Both the position numbers and the translations under genes were made by a program. Source: Paradesertivirga sp966210515 (GTDB lineage: Bacteria > Bacteroidota > Bacteroidia > Sphingobacteriales > Sphingobacteriaceae). Taken from it: a DNA stretch of 64,000 nt. Below are positions 27,781 to 37,847 of the stretch, in pieces. Position 1 is the first letter of the stretch, and each line of letters opens with the position of its first letter. The notes under the pieces are model-generated. The model was not told the origin of the DNA and did no database searches. It was given only the letters and a program-made list of their open reading frames with translations. The DNA lies in assembly GCA_966210515.1 (NCBI GenBank), contig CBIHLM010000001.1:1-64000 (forward strand), read 5' to 3'.

Positions 27781-27804
27781 AAAACCGGCTTGATGGCCGG
27801 TTTT
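27781..27804. terminator. Bidirectional terminator
   Basis: AAAACCGGC and GCCGGTTTT form a perfect 9-bp stem with loop TTGATG, between convergent genes ending at 27773 and 27811. A-tract and T-tract arms would let it act on both strands. Confidence 0.88.
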
Positions 27805-27810
27805 GTATCA

Positions 27811-28134
27811 TTATCTATTGTAACTTCCAGTTGCTCTGTTGTTGCGGTTAAAACCACCGCCACCACCACCAGGACGGTTATTACCAAACCCAGGATCTTC
27901 TTTCGCTTCCGAAACTAAAATTCTCTGGCCATAATAATCCCCACCGTTCATGTTTGCAATAGCTTCCTTTGCTTCTGCATCATTTGGCATCTCCACAAAT
28001 CCGAAACCACGACTTTCGCCAGTTTCGCGATCTTTGATGATTCTTAAAGATTTCACATAACCAAAATCTCCAAAAACCTCTTTTAATTCTGACTCTTCTA
28101 CCTTAACAGGGAGCCCTTTGATAAATATCTTCAT
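27811..28134 (-). CDS. RRM-type RNA-binding protein
   Basis: The 107 aa protein has a single RNA recognition motif with RNP2 IFIKGL (residues 3-8) and RNP1 RGFGFVEM (42-49), then a short Gly/Asn/Arg-rich tail (PGGGGGGFNRNN). This architecture is that of bacterial cold-inducible Rbp proteins of cyanobacteria and Bacteroidota, thought to act as RNA chaperones. It lies alone between two hairpin-bounded units. Confidence 0.93.
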   Translation of the reverse strand: MKIFIKGLPVKVEESELKEVFGDFGYVKSLRIIKDRETGESRGFGFVEMPNDAEAKEAIANMNGGDYYGQRILVSEAKEDPGFGNNRPGGGGGGFNRNNRATGSYNR

Positions 28135-28207
28135 TAATGTTATAAAATTTCCACAAAGGTACGATTATGAGCCAAAGAAAATGTAATACTAATGTTAGGT
28201 TAACTGA

Positions 28208-29122
28208 TTATTTAACCCTCCATTTGGCGCTCTCTGTTTTCCGATCAAAAATTCTGCTTTTATATTTCATTTTTTTCTCGTCAACACTGTCGTGCATATT
28301 TAAAGCACCGTGCATATCAAGAATTTCAGCCGCTGTTTCTGCTTCCTCAACAGACGAAGTATGAACACTGACCACACAGCCGGTGCGTGCTGTCTCAGAA
28401 TAACTTTTGGCATCATCGTCATTCCCAAAAACAGATTTAAACCAATTAGTTACACTATTATCATGATCTTCATTCTCTGCTGCCGAATGGTCTCCTCCCC
28501 TGTTCGAGATATCTATTTGATCCCTGTTAAACTTATGATCCAATAAATATTCGACAGCCAACTGTCCTTGATTAGTATGCTCAAAAATACCCACCACGGT
28601 TTGAGGTCGCGATTGATTAAAAGTTGAGGTCGACTCCGAGGCCTCCGAATGATGAACAGAAGCCGGCTCATTTCGATCATAGGATTGATTAGTCATCGGA
28701 GTTGGAGTTGCAGGTTCACTCGTAACACCACCTCTGCGCGTACCCGAGAAAACATGCTGAACGAGATCTTCCACCCGGGTATTCACTTTACCTTTTTCGT
28801 AGGTAAGTAATTCTGTTAGCTCGTTGGCCATTATACCCGGCAACACAATATTTTGATATGAATCATGTATTTCAGCAACACTTAAAGGTACCAGCACTTT
28901 TCTGTCTCTGAGGTGCATTTCGTTTCCTTCAAGATCCAGAACCATATACAAGACCTTTCTGGATTCAACATCAAACAGAAGATCGTCTACTTTTCCCAGA
29001 ATGCGACCGTTACCGTTTTTTACGGTCCAGCCCCGAATGTCTGATTCATTGTCAGATACTTCATATTTACTTTTGCCCAATTCTTTAAGGCGTACGTATT
29101 CGGAGTTATTTGAATTACTCAT
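28208..29122 (-). CDS. PRC-barrel domain stress protein
   Basis: The 304 aa protein has an N-terminal PRC-barrel (about 15-110: DIRGWTVKNGNGRILGKVDDLLFD, RKVLVPLSVAEI), a low-complexity Ser/Thr/Glu linker (about 125-175), and a C-terminal domain like general stress protein 17M (TVVGIFEHTNQGQLAVEYLLDHKFN and CVVSVHTSSVEEAETAAEILDMHGA). No signal peptide. Such proteins are common in stress-inducible loci; the exact function is unknown. A 55-codon membrane-protein gene lies just upstream on the same strand and is probably co-transcribed. Confidence 0.83.
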   Translation of the reverse strand: MSNSNNSEYVRLKELGKSKYEVSDNESDIRGWTVKNGNGRILGKVDDLLFDVESRKVLYMVLDLEGNEMHLRDRKVLVPLSVAEIHDSYQNIVLPGIMANELTELLTYEKGKVNTRVEDLVQHVFSGTRRGGVTSEPATPTPMTNQSYDRNEPASVHHSEASESTSTFNQSRPQTVVGIFEHTNQGQLAVEYLLDHKFNRDQIDISNRGGDHSAAENEDHDNSVTNWFKSVFGNDDDAKSYSETARTGCVVSVHTSSVEEAETAAEILDMHGALNMHDSVDEKKMKYKSRIFDRKTESAKWRVK

Positions 29123-29153
29123 GGCTTAATTGATTAAATAAAAAGATAAAGGA

Positions 29154-29321
29154 TTATATCCACAGAAATAAACTCGGGTTTGGATTAAATCCCGTGAGAG
29201 TATTACCACCCTGGTAGTAATTTACATACCAGTAAAATATTGCCGCAGCTATAATCAAAATAATAATAAACCAAAGCCACCAGGATGTTTTTCTTTTACG
29301 TTGCACATGTAGTTCTGCCAT
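29154..29321 (-). CDS. Small single-pass membrane protein (55 aa)
   Basis: A short ORF in the gap upstream of the PRC-barrel gene: MAELHVQRKRKTSWWLWF, a hydrophobic stretch of Ile/Leu/Ala, then WYVNYYQGGNTL. It has a cytoplasmic basic N-terminus (RKRK), one transmembrane helix flanked by Trp residues, and a polar C-terminus of about 25 residues. Codons are clean up to a TAA stop 31 nt before the PRC-barrel start. Positive-inside topology and conserved-looking character argue for a real gene, perhaps of the envelope-stress type. Confidence 0.65.
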   Translation of the reverse strand: MAELHVQRKRKTSWWLWFIIILIIAAAIFYWYVNYYQGGNTLTGFNPNPSLFLWI

Positions 29322-29459
29322 AACAAATGTTTTTTATAGGTTTTACATACAACAACTTTGTGATTCTTAAGTTTTCGCATATCTTAATTGTCTCTGCCGA
29401 TAAAGCATCATCTTGAATTTTTTTTAAACTCAAATCCATTTTTAATTGTATTGAATTAT

Positions 29460-29858
29460 ATGTTAACTAAAGAATTCGAAATGTTTTATTTTGATGATAA
29501 AACATTTATCAGTTTATGCAAGCAAATTGAAAGAGAGACCAAGGCTATGCAAGCCTACACTCGCGACAATGCGCACGACCTGCGCCTCGCCTATCAAAAG
29601 TTTGAACTTTTTTTAACTGTTTACTTCCGTAGCAGAAAAAGAGAAGATATTGATTATAAGACTGATGTACGCCTGGAGATTGCATCGGACATAAATCAAA
29701 TGTCGGAACAGGATGATAATAGTGAAATTACAGACGATTATTACTCTGAGCACTTTTTGAATGCTAAAGAAAAACTAGAACAAGTTATCGAAGATTTGAT
29801 CTATCAGATTACAATGCGCAACCTGTCTATGAACACAGACGATATTGTTCAGGAATAG
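29460..29858 (+). CDS. Hypothetical helical protein
   Basis: Starting at ATG 29460 the product is 132 aa (MLTKEFEMFYFDDKTF). An upstream in-frame ATG at 29388 would add 24 hydrophobic residues in an AT-rich region and is less likely; ATG 29481 is also possible. The protein is charged and alpha-helical (TFISLCKQIERETKAMQAY, HFLNAKEKLEQVIEDLIYQI) with no recognised domain, signal or membrane segment. Function unknown. Confidence 0.65.
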   Translation: MLTKEFEMFYFDDKTFISLCKQIERETKAMQAYTRDNAHDLRLAYQKFELFLTVYFRSRKREDIDYKTDVRLEIASDINQMSEQDDNSEITDDYYSEHFLNAKEKLEQVIEDLIYQITMRNLSMNTDDIVQE

Positions 29859-29894
29859 AATACCATATTATGTTTCGCATCCGATGATGATACC

Positions 29895-30761
29895 TTAGAA
29901 AATCAACCCGGGATCTACAACTGCCGACTCGCAAATGTAAGTGGGCACAATACCGCTTGTTTTCATTTTGGTTTCTGCATCACCAGCCAATGTGTTACCC
30001 GAAAAAACCAGCACAGTATCTAACCCAAACTTATTTCCGCCTAAAATATCAGTATACAAAGTATCACCTACCATTACGATATCTTTTTTTGCTATAGTTC
30101 TGTATTCCCGGATTAAGTCGTAAGCGAACATAAACATTTGTGAGTCTGGCTTGCCGAAACGAATAAAGTCGCGTTCCACAATAGTCTCAATCATCCTTGC
30201 GACACCACCGACGGCAATCGCAACGTCGTTTTTATTCACAGGATACGCGTAATCCGTATTTGCGACAATAACGGGAATCGGTCGCTTCCGAAGTAGATTT
30301 ACTACTATGTTCAGATCTCTGGCCCAGTCGAAACCTTCATCGTCAAGAAAAACAAGCGCTGTTACACGTTCGATGTTTGTGCTGTCGATTTCGCTAATTG
30401 GCAAGGTATGCAAACCGGAACTATCGAGGTAATGTGCAGAGTTTTCGGTTCCAAGATAGGCAACAATCCCTTCGTGTACTTTTAAATCAAGGTACTCTTT
30501 CGCGAGCATTCCGGATGAAATGATTCTGTCGGCAGAAGCAGCGGCAAGTCCCATTCTGTGGTATGAATCTGCCAACTGCGCAGGGCTTCTCGAAGCGTCG
30601 TTGGTGACTATATAATACTCCTTCTTTTGAGACTCAATGTATGCAAAGGTGGATTCGATACCGGGTAACAGTCCTTTGTAATTTTTTAAAACACCGAAAG
30701 CGTCAAAAAATATTACTTCATACTTATCAATGATGGATTTGAAATTATCGATTTTTAACAT
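29895..30761 (-). CDS. HAD-IIA family hydrolase
   Basis: The 288 aa protein has HAD motif I as FFDAFGVLKNY, where the second position normally filled by Asp is aromatic, as in the DVWGV variant of the HAD-IIA branch. Motif II is in YYIVTNDASRSPAQL, a cap domain follows, and motif IV is VMVGDTLYTDILGGNKFGLDTVLVFSG. Such proteins are NagD-like sugar or nucleotide phosphatases; the substrate is unknown. It is the last gene of a codirectional cluster with a phosphotransferase-like and a glutamine-synthetase-like gene. Confidence 0.87.
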   Translation of the reverse strand: MLKIDNFKSIIDKYEVIFFDAFGVLKNYKGLLPGIESTFAYIESQKKEYYIVTNDASRSPAQLADSYHRMGLAAASADRIISSGMLAKEYLDLKVHEGIVAYLGTENSAHYLDSSGLHTLPISEIDSTNIERVTALVFLDDEGFDWARDLNIVVNLLRKRPIPVIVANTDYAYPVNKNDVAIAVGGVARMIETIVERDFIRFGKPDSQMFMFAYDLIREYRTIAKKDIVMVGDTLYTDILGGNKFGLDTVLVFSGNTLAGDAETKMKTSGIVPTYICESAVVDPGLIF

Positions 30762-30875
30762 TCAGACTGTTTATTTTTCTGATTTAATCATTTTTTTATA
30801 GAAAAAATGGAATTTATCATTTTTTTCTTAAATCCCGGAACTTAGAAACGGAAAAACACGCAATCAGCTAATTTA

Positions 30876-31913
30876 TCAGTTGAGTTTAAGTACATGAAGA
30901 ATCTTCTGAGCGTCAAAATCACGGTCGACGGATGGCAAATAAATTTCGAACGCTTCGGACTGGAGTTTCTGGGCATACTGCTCGTTGAAAAAATACTTAC
31001 CGTCCTTTATTACATAATTGAGGATAAAAAACCTGTAAGCCTCTTTCATAAAACGGATCTCATCAGCAGTTAATGGATTAACTTTATGATATTCTTCTAA
31101 AAAGATCATAAAACGATCTTCATTCAGCGTATCGATGACATAACTGAAAACTGTTCGATCACCGACATTCGACACAACGCGACTAAAGAAATAAAAATCC
31201 ATCATTCGCGAACTCATCCTGAACCAATCATAATCCCATCTCGAATATAATTCAAAGTTTTTGGTGACTGAGAAATTTCCGATATTCCAATCAATAAATA
31301 CTGGAATATTTTCAAAAGAACCCGCATTCAATTTCAGCCGGTTTTTCAAGAATAATTCACAGTGATATTTTAAATAATCGGCCTGCAGCCTAGTCCCAAA
31401 CTGCTTTTCATTACGCCCGATTTGTTTAATGAGAATTTGGATATCGGTACGTAAAGTTTTAGAGGATTTAGGAAGTACATTTTTCAATCTGGAACAAGCC
31501 CTGTGAAATTTGCCTATTTGCTGACCAAACTTTCGGATATGACCTTCTTCTAGCCTTTTCGGGAAACGCTTTATAACCCTTGATGGATTATAAAAAACAA
31601 CCCAGGCATCAGTTTTTCCTTCTTTGAAACGATACGTATATACTCTATTGTTTTTCAATAAAGATTTTGCCAATAGATTTTCGAAAGGGTAAAGCAGATT
31701 ATTGGATAACGATTGTATGATGCGATGATCTTCGCGAAAATGTTCGAACTTACCAAAATTTGAAAGCTTCGCTATTATAATATCCTCATCTTCAAAGGTT
31801 ATGCGATAAACATGATTAGTTGAAACCTGTGCGCTTATATCTTCAATGTCGCTAATTACTTTAGAGACATCATATCCTTCCCACGCTTTCTTTATTATTC
31901 TGGAAAAATCCAT
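30876..31913 (-). CDS. Aminoglycoside phosphotransferase-like kinase
   Basis: The 345 aa protein fits the APH/choline-kinase fold. The N-lobe has VYRITFEDEDIIIAKL (ATP-binding Lys); the catalytic loop reads VFIDWNIGNFSV, where the family usually has HGDLHxGN. The catalytic Asp and Asn stay, but the His becomes Phe. The metal-binding loop is probably SRWDYDWFR. The substrate is likely a small metabolite rather than a drug. It sits 59 nt downstream of the GS-like gene, suggesting co-transcription. Confidence 0.75.
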   Translation of the reverse strand: MDFSRIIKKAWEGYDVSKVISDIEDISAQVSTNHVYRITFEDEDIIIAKLSNFGKFEHFREDHRIIQSLSNNLLYPFENLLAKSLLKNNRVYTYRFKEGKTDAWVVFYNPSRVIKRFPKRLEEGHIRKFGQQIGKFHRACSRLKNVLPKSSKTLRTDIQILIKQIGRNEKQFGTRLQADYLKYHCELFLKNRLKLNAGSFENIPVFIDWNIGNFSVTKNFELYSRWDYDWFRMSSRMMDFYFFSRVVSNVGDRTVFSYVIDTLNEDRFMIFLEEYHKVNPLTADEIRFMKEAYRFFILNYVIKDGKYFFNEQYAQKLQSEAFEIYLPSVDRDFDAQKILHVLKLN

Positions 31914-31972
31914 TGCTTTAGATTAATTGCGCAAAGATGTCGCAATTATTAATAACCGGCTCAAAAAATAAT

Positions 31973-33331
31973 TTAAATAATTTCGAAATATCTTTTGAGC
32001 TCCCAATCGCTTACATGTTGAGAAAACTGCCTCCACTCCCATAAGCGTGTTTGAGTAAAGTGTTCAACAAAATTCTCTCCAAAGAGTTCTTTGGCTATAG
32101 ACGAATCTTTCATGGCATTGCTTGCTTCATTAAGATTTACCGGCAACTTTCTGTGCTGTGAATTAGCATAAGCACTACCTACCGTAAGCGGCTTGTCCAG
32201 CGAAAGCTTATTTTTTATTCCATACAAACCGGAAGCCAGAGCGGCAGCAATTGCTAAATACGGATTGGTATCGGCGCCCGGAACCCTCATTTCGATCCTG
32301 GTATACCTTGCAGCCGAGTTAATTACCCGAACGGCTGTAGTTCTGTTCTCAACTCCCCAGGTCACTGTAGTTGGAGCCCATGCACCTTCTACCAAACGTT
32401 TATAGCTATTAACCGTTGGTGCATACATAGGCAATATATGTGGCAGGCAATACAATTGTCCGGCTAAATACTGTTTCATTAAGTCGCTCATCTGATGTGT
32501 ATCTTCAGAATTATAAAACAGATTCTCCGATTTGTCTTGGTTCCATAAACTCTGATGAATATGTCCGCTGCATCCAGGAAGATTCATATTCCACTTCGCC
32601 ATAAATGAAGCCATAATTCCATGCTTGTAGGCAATTTCTTTCACGGCTGTCTTCAAAAGCGTTGCCTTGTCTGCAGACTTTAAAACTTCATCGTAGATAA
32701 TAGCAGCTTCGTAAACTCCGGGGCCGGTTTCTGTATGTAAACCTTCGATTGGGATGTCGAATTTCCCTAAGAGATTGAATAAATCGTTGTTATAGTCAGC
32801 ATATAAAGCCGGCCTTATAATCGAATAGCCAAACATTCCGGGAGTAATCGGCTGAATTTTCGTAAATTCCTTATCGTGTAATGATTGCGGCGTTTCATTA
32901 AAATTAAACCATTCGAATTCTTGTGAGAATGCGGGGAAATATCCCATATCACAGCATTCCGAAGCAATTTTCTTTAAAAGTGTACGAGGACAGGCAGCAA
33001 GACCGGGCGAATCTTTTTTACTAAAATCGGCAATAAAAAAAGGAATGTTATCCTGCCAGGGGATAATACGAAAGGTAGAAAGATCTATGCGACACTGCTG
33101 ATCCGGATATCCGGTATGCCATCCCGTAATCTTTACATTATCATAAAGAACATCGTTGCTGTCCCAGCCAAAAACCACATCGCAAAAGCCATAGCCGCTT
33201 TCTAGACCCTCTAAAAATTTTTTTCGATGAATTACTTTACCACGTAAAACACCATCGATATCAGCGAAAGCAAATTTCACTCTCTCGATCTCGTTATCAT
33301 CCAAATATTTAATAATCTGAACTTTATCCAT
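31973..33331 (-). CDS. Glutamine synthetase family protein (GSI-like, PuuA-type)
   Basis: The 452 aa protein has the GS beta-grasp N-terminus (ERVKFAFADIDGVLRGKVI) and catalytic domain (FSQEFEWFNF, GLHTETGPGVYE, NLPGCSGHIHQSLW, VENRTTAVRVIN, EMRVPGADTNPYLAIAAALASGL). Together with the true GSIII at 7171-9342, this suggests gamma-glutamylation of an amine (as in gamma-glutamylpolyamine synthetases) rather than ammonia assimilation. It heads a three-gene minus-strand cluster with a phosphotransferase-like kinase and a HAD hydrolase. Substrate unproven. Confidence 0.85.
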   Translation of the reverse strand: MDKVQIIKYLDDNEIERVKFAFADIDGVLRGKVIHRKKFLEGLESGYGFCDVVFGWDSNDVLYDNVKITGWHTGYPDQQCRIDLSTFRIIPWQDNIPFFIADFSKKDSPGLAACPRTLLKKIASECCDMGYFPAFSQEFEWFNFNETPQSLHDKEFTKIQPITPGMFGYSIIRPALYADYNNDLFNLLGKFDIPIEGLHTETGPGVYEAAIIYDEVLKSADKATLLKTAVKEIAYKHGIMASFMAKWNMNLPGCSGHIHQSLWNQDKSENLFYNSEDTHQMSDLMKQYLAGQLYCLPHILPMYAPTVNSYKRLVEGAWAPTTVTWGVENRTTAVRVINSAARYTRIEMRVPGADTNPYLAIAAALASGLYGIKNKLSLDKPLTVGSAYANSQHRKLPVNLNEASNAMKDSSIAKELFGENFVEHFTQTRLWEWRQFSQHVSDWELKRYFEII

Positions 33332-33616
33332 GCAAGCTAAAAAGGAATAAATACTCGTTAAATATAAGGTAAAACTTGGCTAATACGGAAAATAAAGACC
33401 CGGTTTGAATATGATATTAGTCTTTAAAAACGTAAATTACACCAGACAGAGACCGAGTAGAAACTCTCAGAACCAGGCATCCTGATGATGAGCAAGTCGA
33501 TAGAAATCGTTCTTTTAGATTTACAAATGAATTAATGATACAAACTGTAACCTTAGCAGTCAAAATCAGTATAGTGGAAAACTATCTTTTTTTTAGTGAA
33601 TTATAACCCCGGATTT

Positions 33617-36600
33617 ATGTTAAGAAGCATTCTGCTTATTTTTATGCAGTTGACGGCGATCTATGCCTCTGCTCAAAACTTCAATTTTCGCTTTAACCGT
33701 TTAAATGTTACCGAAGGACTTTCGAGCAGTAGTATAAAATCGATCATTCAAGATAAAAAAGGCTTTATATGGATAGGTACCGCAAACGGATTAAACAGGT
33801 TTGACGGCTATTCATGCAAAATATATCGACACAAACCTAATAACCCTACAAGTTTGATTGACAATGACATTTTCGACTTATTTGAAGATTCTGATGCAAA
33901 CCTTTGGGTAGGAACCTCCGGAGGACTGTGCATGTACGATAAAGAGAAAAATAATTTTATTCTCCATAAAGAAATGGACAGAACCAGAGCTAACAACTTT
34001 TTAGAAGATAAAAATGGAACTCTCTACTGTACATCAGGACTAAGTATTTTCAGATATAACACAAAAGATAAGCTTTTTAAAAAATTCGCTGACCTTCCTT
34101 CGGAAGAGGTACAAAAAATGTTTATCGATTCATCTGGTACTTTTTGGGTAGTTTGTCCATCACAGATTTATTTTCTTGATAAAAACAAAGGAATCTTAAC
34201 AAAACAGAAACATCTGCCAATCTCAGATATTACAGATGTTATTCAGGATCATTCCCGTAAGATTTGGATTGCTGCTAATAAAAAATTATTAATTTATGAC
34301 CCACAAACAAAGGGCTTAGAACTCTACGAAAAAAGCCACATGTTTCCCAACATAATTACGATTTTAAAAGAAGACAGTAAGCACAGGCTCTGGGCAGGCA
34401 GTGTTAATGATGGTTTATCAGTTATAAGTAAGGATAGAAAAACTGTCAATAAATACAATACCAAAGCAGGAGATTCGGAAAGTTTAAGCTTCAATACAGT
34501 AACAGATATCTTAGAAGACAATAGTCGACATATCTGGCTTGGCACATACGGAGGCGGCGTTAATCTTATTACTGAGAGAAATTTTGAAACCTATAAAAGC
34601 AATGTTTTTTCAACAAACAGCTTAAGCAACGATAATATTGCTTCTTTAGGCGAAGATAATAACGGAAATATCTGGATAGGTACTGATGGCGGTGGTTTAA
34701 ATAAGTTCAATCCTTCCACTAAAACATTTCAGAGGTTTCAGGCAAAGCCAGGAAACACGAATTCTATAAGCGCCAATGTTATTACTTCCATTCTTAAAGA
34801 CAAACAAGGTTATTTATGGTTTGGATATTGGGAAGGCGGGCTTGATAAATATAACCCTTCCACTAACCAGTTCACACATTATAAAAAAACCGGGCAAGGT
34901 GGACCAGCTTCTCTGCTGCATCAGAGTGTGATGTATTTATACGAAGACAAACAGGAAAACGTCTGGGTTCAAACGTTAAAAGGCTTAACACGATTAAATA
35001 GAGAAACTAATACGTTTGAAGATTTCACCCATCCGATTCCTGATCTAACCAACTACATTGTAAGTATGGTGGATGATAGCAATGGAAACTTGTGGCTGGG
35101 TACCTGGGCTGGATTAAGCCTGCTAGACAGAAACACAAAGAAATACACATTATTTCAGCATAGCGATAAGAATGTACATTCTTTAAGTAACAACAAAGTT
35201 TACGTCGTATTTGAAGACAGTAAAAAAAGGCTATGGATTGGCACCGGAAACGGACTAAACCTGTTTGATAGAAAATCCCGGAAATTTACACGCGTGTATG
35301 AAGATGACGGCTTACCCAGTGATATAATATATGGCATTTTAGAAGACAAAAAAGGCAATTTGTGGCTGAGTACCGGAAATGGATTATGCCGTTATAATCC
35401 CCAAACAAAAGCTATCAAATCTTTCTATTCGCAAGATGGAATACAGGGTAATGAGTTTAAACAGAATACTTTTCTTAAATTAAAGTCGGGCGACCTGGTT
35501 TTTGGAGGCACTAGCGGTTTTACCATCTTTAATCCGGAGAAAATTGAAGAAAATAAAATCCCTCCTCCGGTAGTTTTTACCGACTTTCAAGTCTCTAACA
35601 GCTCTATCACTTCATACGATAAAGACTCGCCGCTTCAGCGCTCGATAAGCGATGCCGAAGAAATTAAATTATCATACAAACAATCCGTTTTTACTCTTGA
35701 ATTTTCGGCCTTAAACTTTATATCATCCCAGAATAATCAGTATGCATATTTCCTGGAAGGATTCGATAAAAAATGGAATTATGCCGGAACTCAAAGAAGA
35801 GTAACCTATACAAACCTCGATCCTGGGGAGTATATATTTAAAGTTAAAGCCGCAAATAATGATGGTGTATGGAACCCCAGATATACCAGTATTAAAATTA
35901 TCATAACACCACCATTTTGGAAAACCTGGTGGTTCAGAAGCTTGTCTATTCTGTTATTAATAGGAGGGGCCTATTCCTTTTACAGGTATCGCCTCAGTGC
36001 TATTGAAACACAGAAAAAAGAACTGGAAAAACAGGTCGAGGAACGTACATCTCAAATCAGAGAACAATCTGCCACATTGCAGGATTTAAACGAAGAGCTT
36101 CAGGCACAATCTGAAGAGTTGCAAACACAGGCGGAAGAGTTGCAAATTAAATCTGAGGAAGAATATAAAGCCCGTAAGGAAGCCGAGTTAGCTAATCAGG
36201 CCAAGAGCACCTTCCTGGCTACAATGAGTCACGAAATCCGAACTCCAATGAACGGAGTTCTCGGGATGACTTCTTTATTATGCGAAACCAATCTCGACGA
36301 TGAACAAAGAGACTACGCCGAAACTATTCTGAATAGCGGCGAAGCCCTTTTAACAGTAATCAACGATATCCTTGACTTCTCAAAAATTGAGTCAGGCAAT
36401 ATGGAATTAGACCCGCATTCCTTTGAGCTGAGAAAATGCATCGAAGAAGTTCTGGACCTTTTTGCCACCAAAGCATCGCAAGCTGGTATCGATTTAGTTT
36501 ATTTAATAGACCCGAAAATTCCTGTACAAATTTTTGCAGACAGCCTGAGAATAAGACAAGTCCTGATTAACCTCATCGGAAATGCGTTAAAATTCACTTC

Positions 36601-37738
36601 ACAGGGAGAAGTTTTCATCGGTGTTTCTATGATAAAGCAAGAGAAGGAAGATTTACAACTGGGCTTTGAAATTACGGACACAGGTATAGGTATACCGGAA
36701 GACAAATTGGGCCGCTTATTTAAAGCGTTCACCCAGGTTGATTCATCGACCACGAGAAAATATGGCGGCACTGGCTTGGGTTTGGTAATTTGCGAACGGC
36801 TGGTATGCCTGATGGAAGGCACGATTTCTGTTCAAAGTAAAGAAGGCATCGGAACAAGTTTTAAATTCGACATTTGCTGTAAGCAGAGCAATGAAGTGCC
36901 TAAATCGACGGTTTATCTCGGCACAGCAGGTTGCGAAGGAAAACGGGTTTTGATAGTTGATGATAACGAAACTAACCTTAAGATTTTAAAAACCCAGCTT
37001 GAACAATGGAAATTAATTCCTACCGTTGCCTCGTCCGGCCCTGATGCTTTAAAAATACTGGAGCGCGACGAACTGTTCGATTTAATTATTTCGGATATGC
37101 AAATGCCAACAATGGACGGTGTAGAATTTGGCACAGCCGTGAAGGGAAAATACCCTTCAATTCCGATTGTTTTATTAAGCTCTATAGGAGATGAAACACA
37201 AAAAAAATACTCCCATATATTTTCAGCTATTTTAACAAAGCCAGTTAAACAGCAGCAATTATTAAGAGTTGTACAAACCCACTTGAATCCGCTGCCAAAC
37301 CGGGCGGAGGTACAAAGAACGAAAACGGACAATGTGCTTTCGGAAGCTTTTTCGCAGCAATTTCCATTGCATATTTTAATAGCAGAAGATAACTTAATAA
37401 ACCAAAAGCTGATTATTAGGGTACTTAACAAATTAGGGTATCAGCCAGACCTTGCAGATAATGGCCAGGAAGCAATTAACATGCTGAGGGAAAATTCTTA
37501 TGACATCATATTGATGGACGTTCAGATGCCGGTTATGGACGGACTTGAAGCTACAAAAGCGATAAGAACCGGATCTGACACGCAACCTGTAATAGTAGCA
37601 ATGACCGCAAATGCCCTTATTGAAGACCGCGAAATTTGTTTGCAGGCCGGCATGGACAGATACATTTCAAAACCTATTAAATTAGAAGAACTGAAGAATA
37701 CTTTATCCGAAGTATCCAGGCAATTGCATAAAGCATAA
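33617..37738 (+). CDS. Two-component-propeller hybrid histidine kinase, two receivers
   Basis: 1373 aa from the chosen ATG (signal peptide MLRSILLIFMQLTAIYASAQ); a GTG seven codons earlier is possible. Domain order: about 14 Reg_prop propeller repeats (IWIGTANGLNRFD, LWVGTSGGL and so on), a Y_Y_Y domain (NPRYTSIKIIITPPFWKTWW), one transmembrane helix, a coiled coil, HisKA with phospho-His872 (MSHEIRTPMNG), HATPase (TGLGLVICERLV), and receivers with Asp1160 and Asp1301. Unlike classical HTCS sensors it lacks an AraC output domain, so the signal must leave through another protein. The ligand is probably extracytoplasmic, perhaps a glycan. Confidence 0.94.
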   Translation: MLRSILLIFMQLTAIYASAQNFNFRFNRLNVTEGLSSSSIKSIIQDKKGFIWIGTANGLNRFDGYSCKIYRHKPNNPTSLIDNDIFDLFEDSDANLWVGTSGGLCMYDKEKNNFILHKEMDRTRANNFLEDKNGTLYCTSGLSIFRYNTKDKLFKKFADLPSEEVQKMFIDSSGTFWVVCPSQIYFLDKNKGILTKQKHLPISDITDVIQDHSRKIWIAANKKLLIYDPQTKGLELYEKSHMFPNIITILKEDSKHRLWAGSVNDGLSVISKDRKTVNKYNTKAGDSESLSFNTVTDILEDNSRHIWLGTYGGGVNLITERNFETYKSNVFSTNSLSNDNIASLGEDNNGNIWIGTDGGGLNKFNPSTKTFQRFQAKPGNTNSISANVITSILKDKQGYLWFGYWEGGLDKYNPSTNQFTHYKKTGQGGPASLLHQSVMYLYEDKQENVWVQTLKGLTRLNRETNTFEDFTHPIPDLTNYIVSMVDDSNGNLWLGTWAGLSLLDRNTKKYTLFQHSDKNVHSLSNNKVYVVFEDSKKRLWIGTGNGLNLFDRKSRKFTRVYEDDGLPSDIIYGILEDKKGNLWLSTGNGLCRYNPQTKAIKSFYSQDGIQGNEFKQNTFLKLKSGDLVFGGTSGFTIFNPEKIEENKIPPPVVFTDFQVSNSSITSYDKDSPLQRSISDAEEIKLSYKQSVFTLEFSALNFISSQNNQYAYFLEGFDKKWNYAGTQRRVTYTNLDPGEYIFKVKAANNDGVWNPRYTSIKIIITPPFWKTWWFRSLSILLLIGGAYSFYRYRLSAIETQKKELEKQVEERTSQIREQSATLQDLNEELQAQSEELQTQAEELQIKSEEEYKARKEAELANQAKSTFLATMSHEIRTPMNGVLGMTSLLCETNLDDEQRDYAETILNSGEALLTVINDILDFSKIESGNMELDPHSFELRKCIEEVLDLFATKASQAGIDLVYLIDPKIPVQIFADSLRIRQVLINLIGNALKFTSQGEVFIGVSMIKQEKEDLQLGFEITDTGIGIPEDKLGRLFKAFTQVDSSTTRKYGGTGLGLVICERLVCLMEGTISVQSKEGIGTSFKFDICCKQSNEVPKSTVYLGTAGCEGKRVLIVDDNETNLKILKTQLEQWKLIPTVASSGPDALKILERDELFDLIISDMQMPTMDGVEFGTAVKGKYPSIPIVLLSSIGDETQKKYSHIFSAILTKPVKQQQLLRVVQTHLNPLPNRAEVQRTKTDNVLSEAFSQQFPLHILIAEDNLINQKLIIRVLNKLGYQPDLADNGQEAINMLRENSYDIILMDVQMPVMDGLEATKAIRTGSDTQPVIVAMTANALIEDREICLQAGMDRYISKPIKLEELKNTLSEVSRQLHKA

Positions 37739-37847
37739 GATTAGGCCCGGAATGAAGGTTTTTATATACAGTCCCTTGCTTTGTACCGTATATTTTTAGG
37801 AGTTTAATCTCCGCGGCGGAGGTACACACTGTACGGAGAAAATCGAA

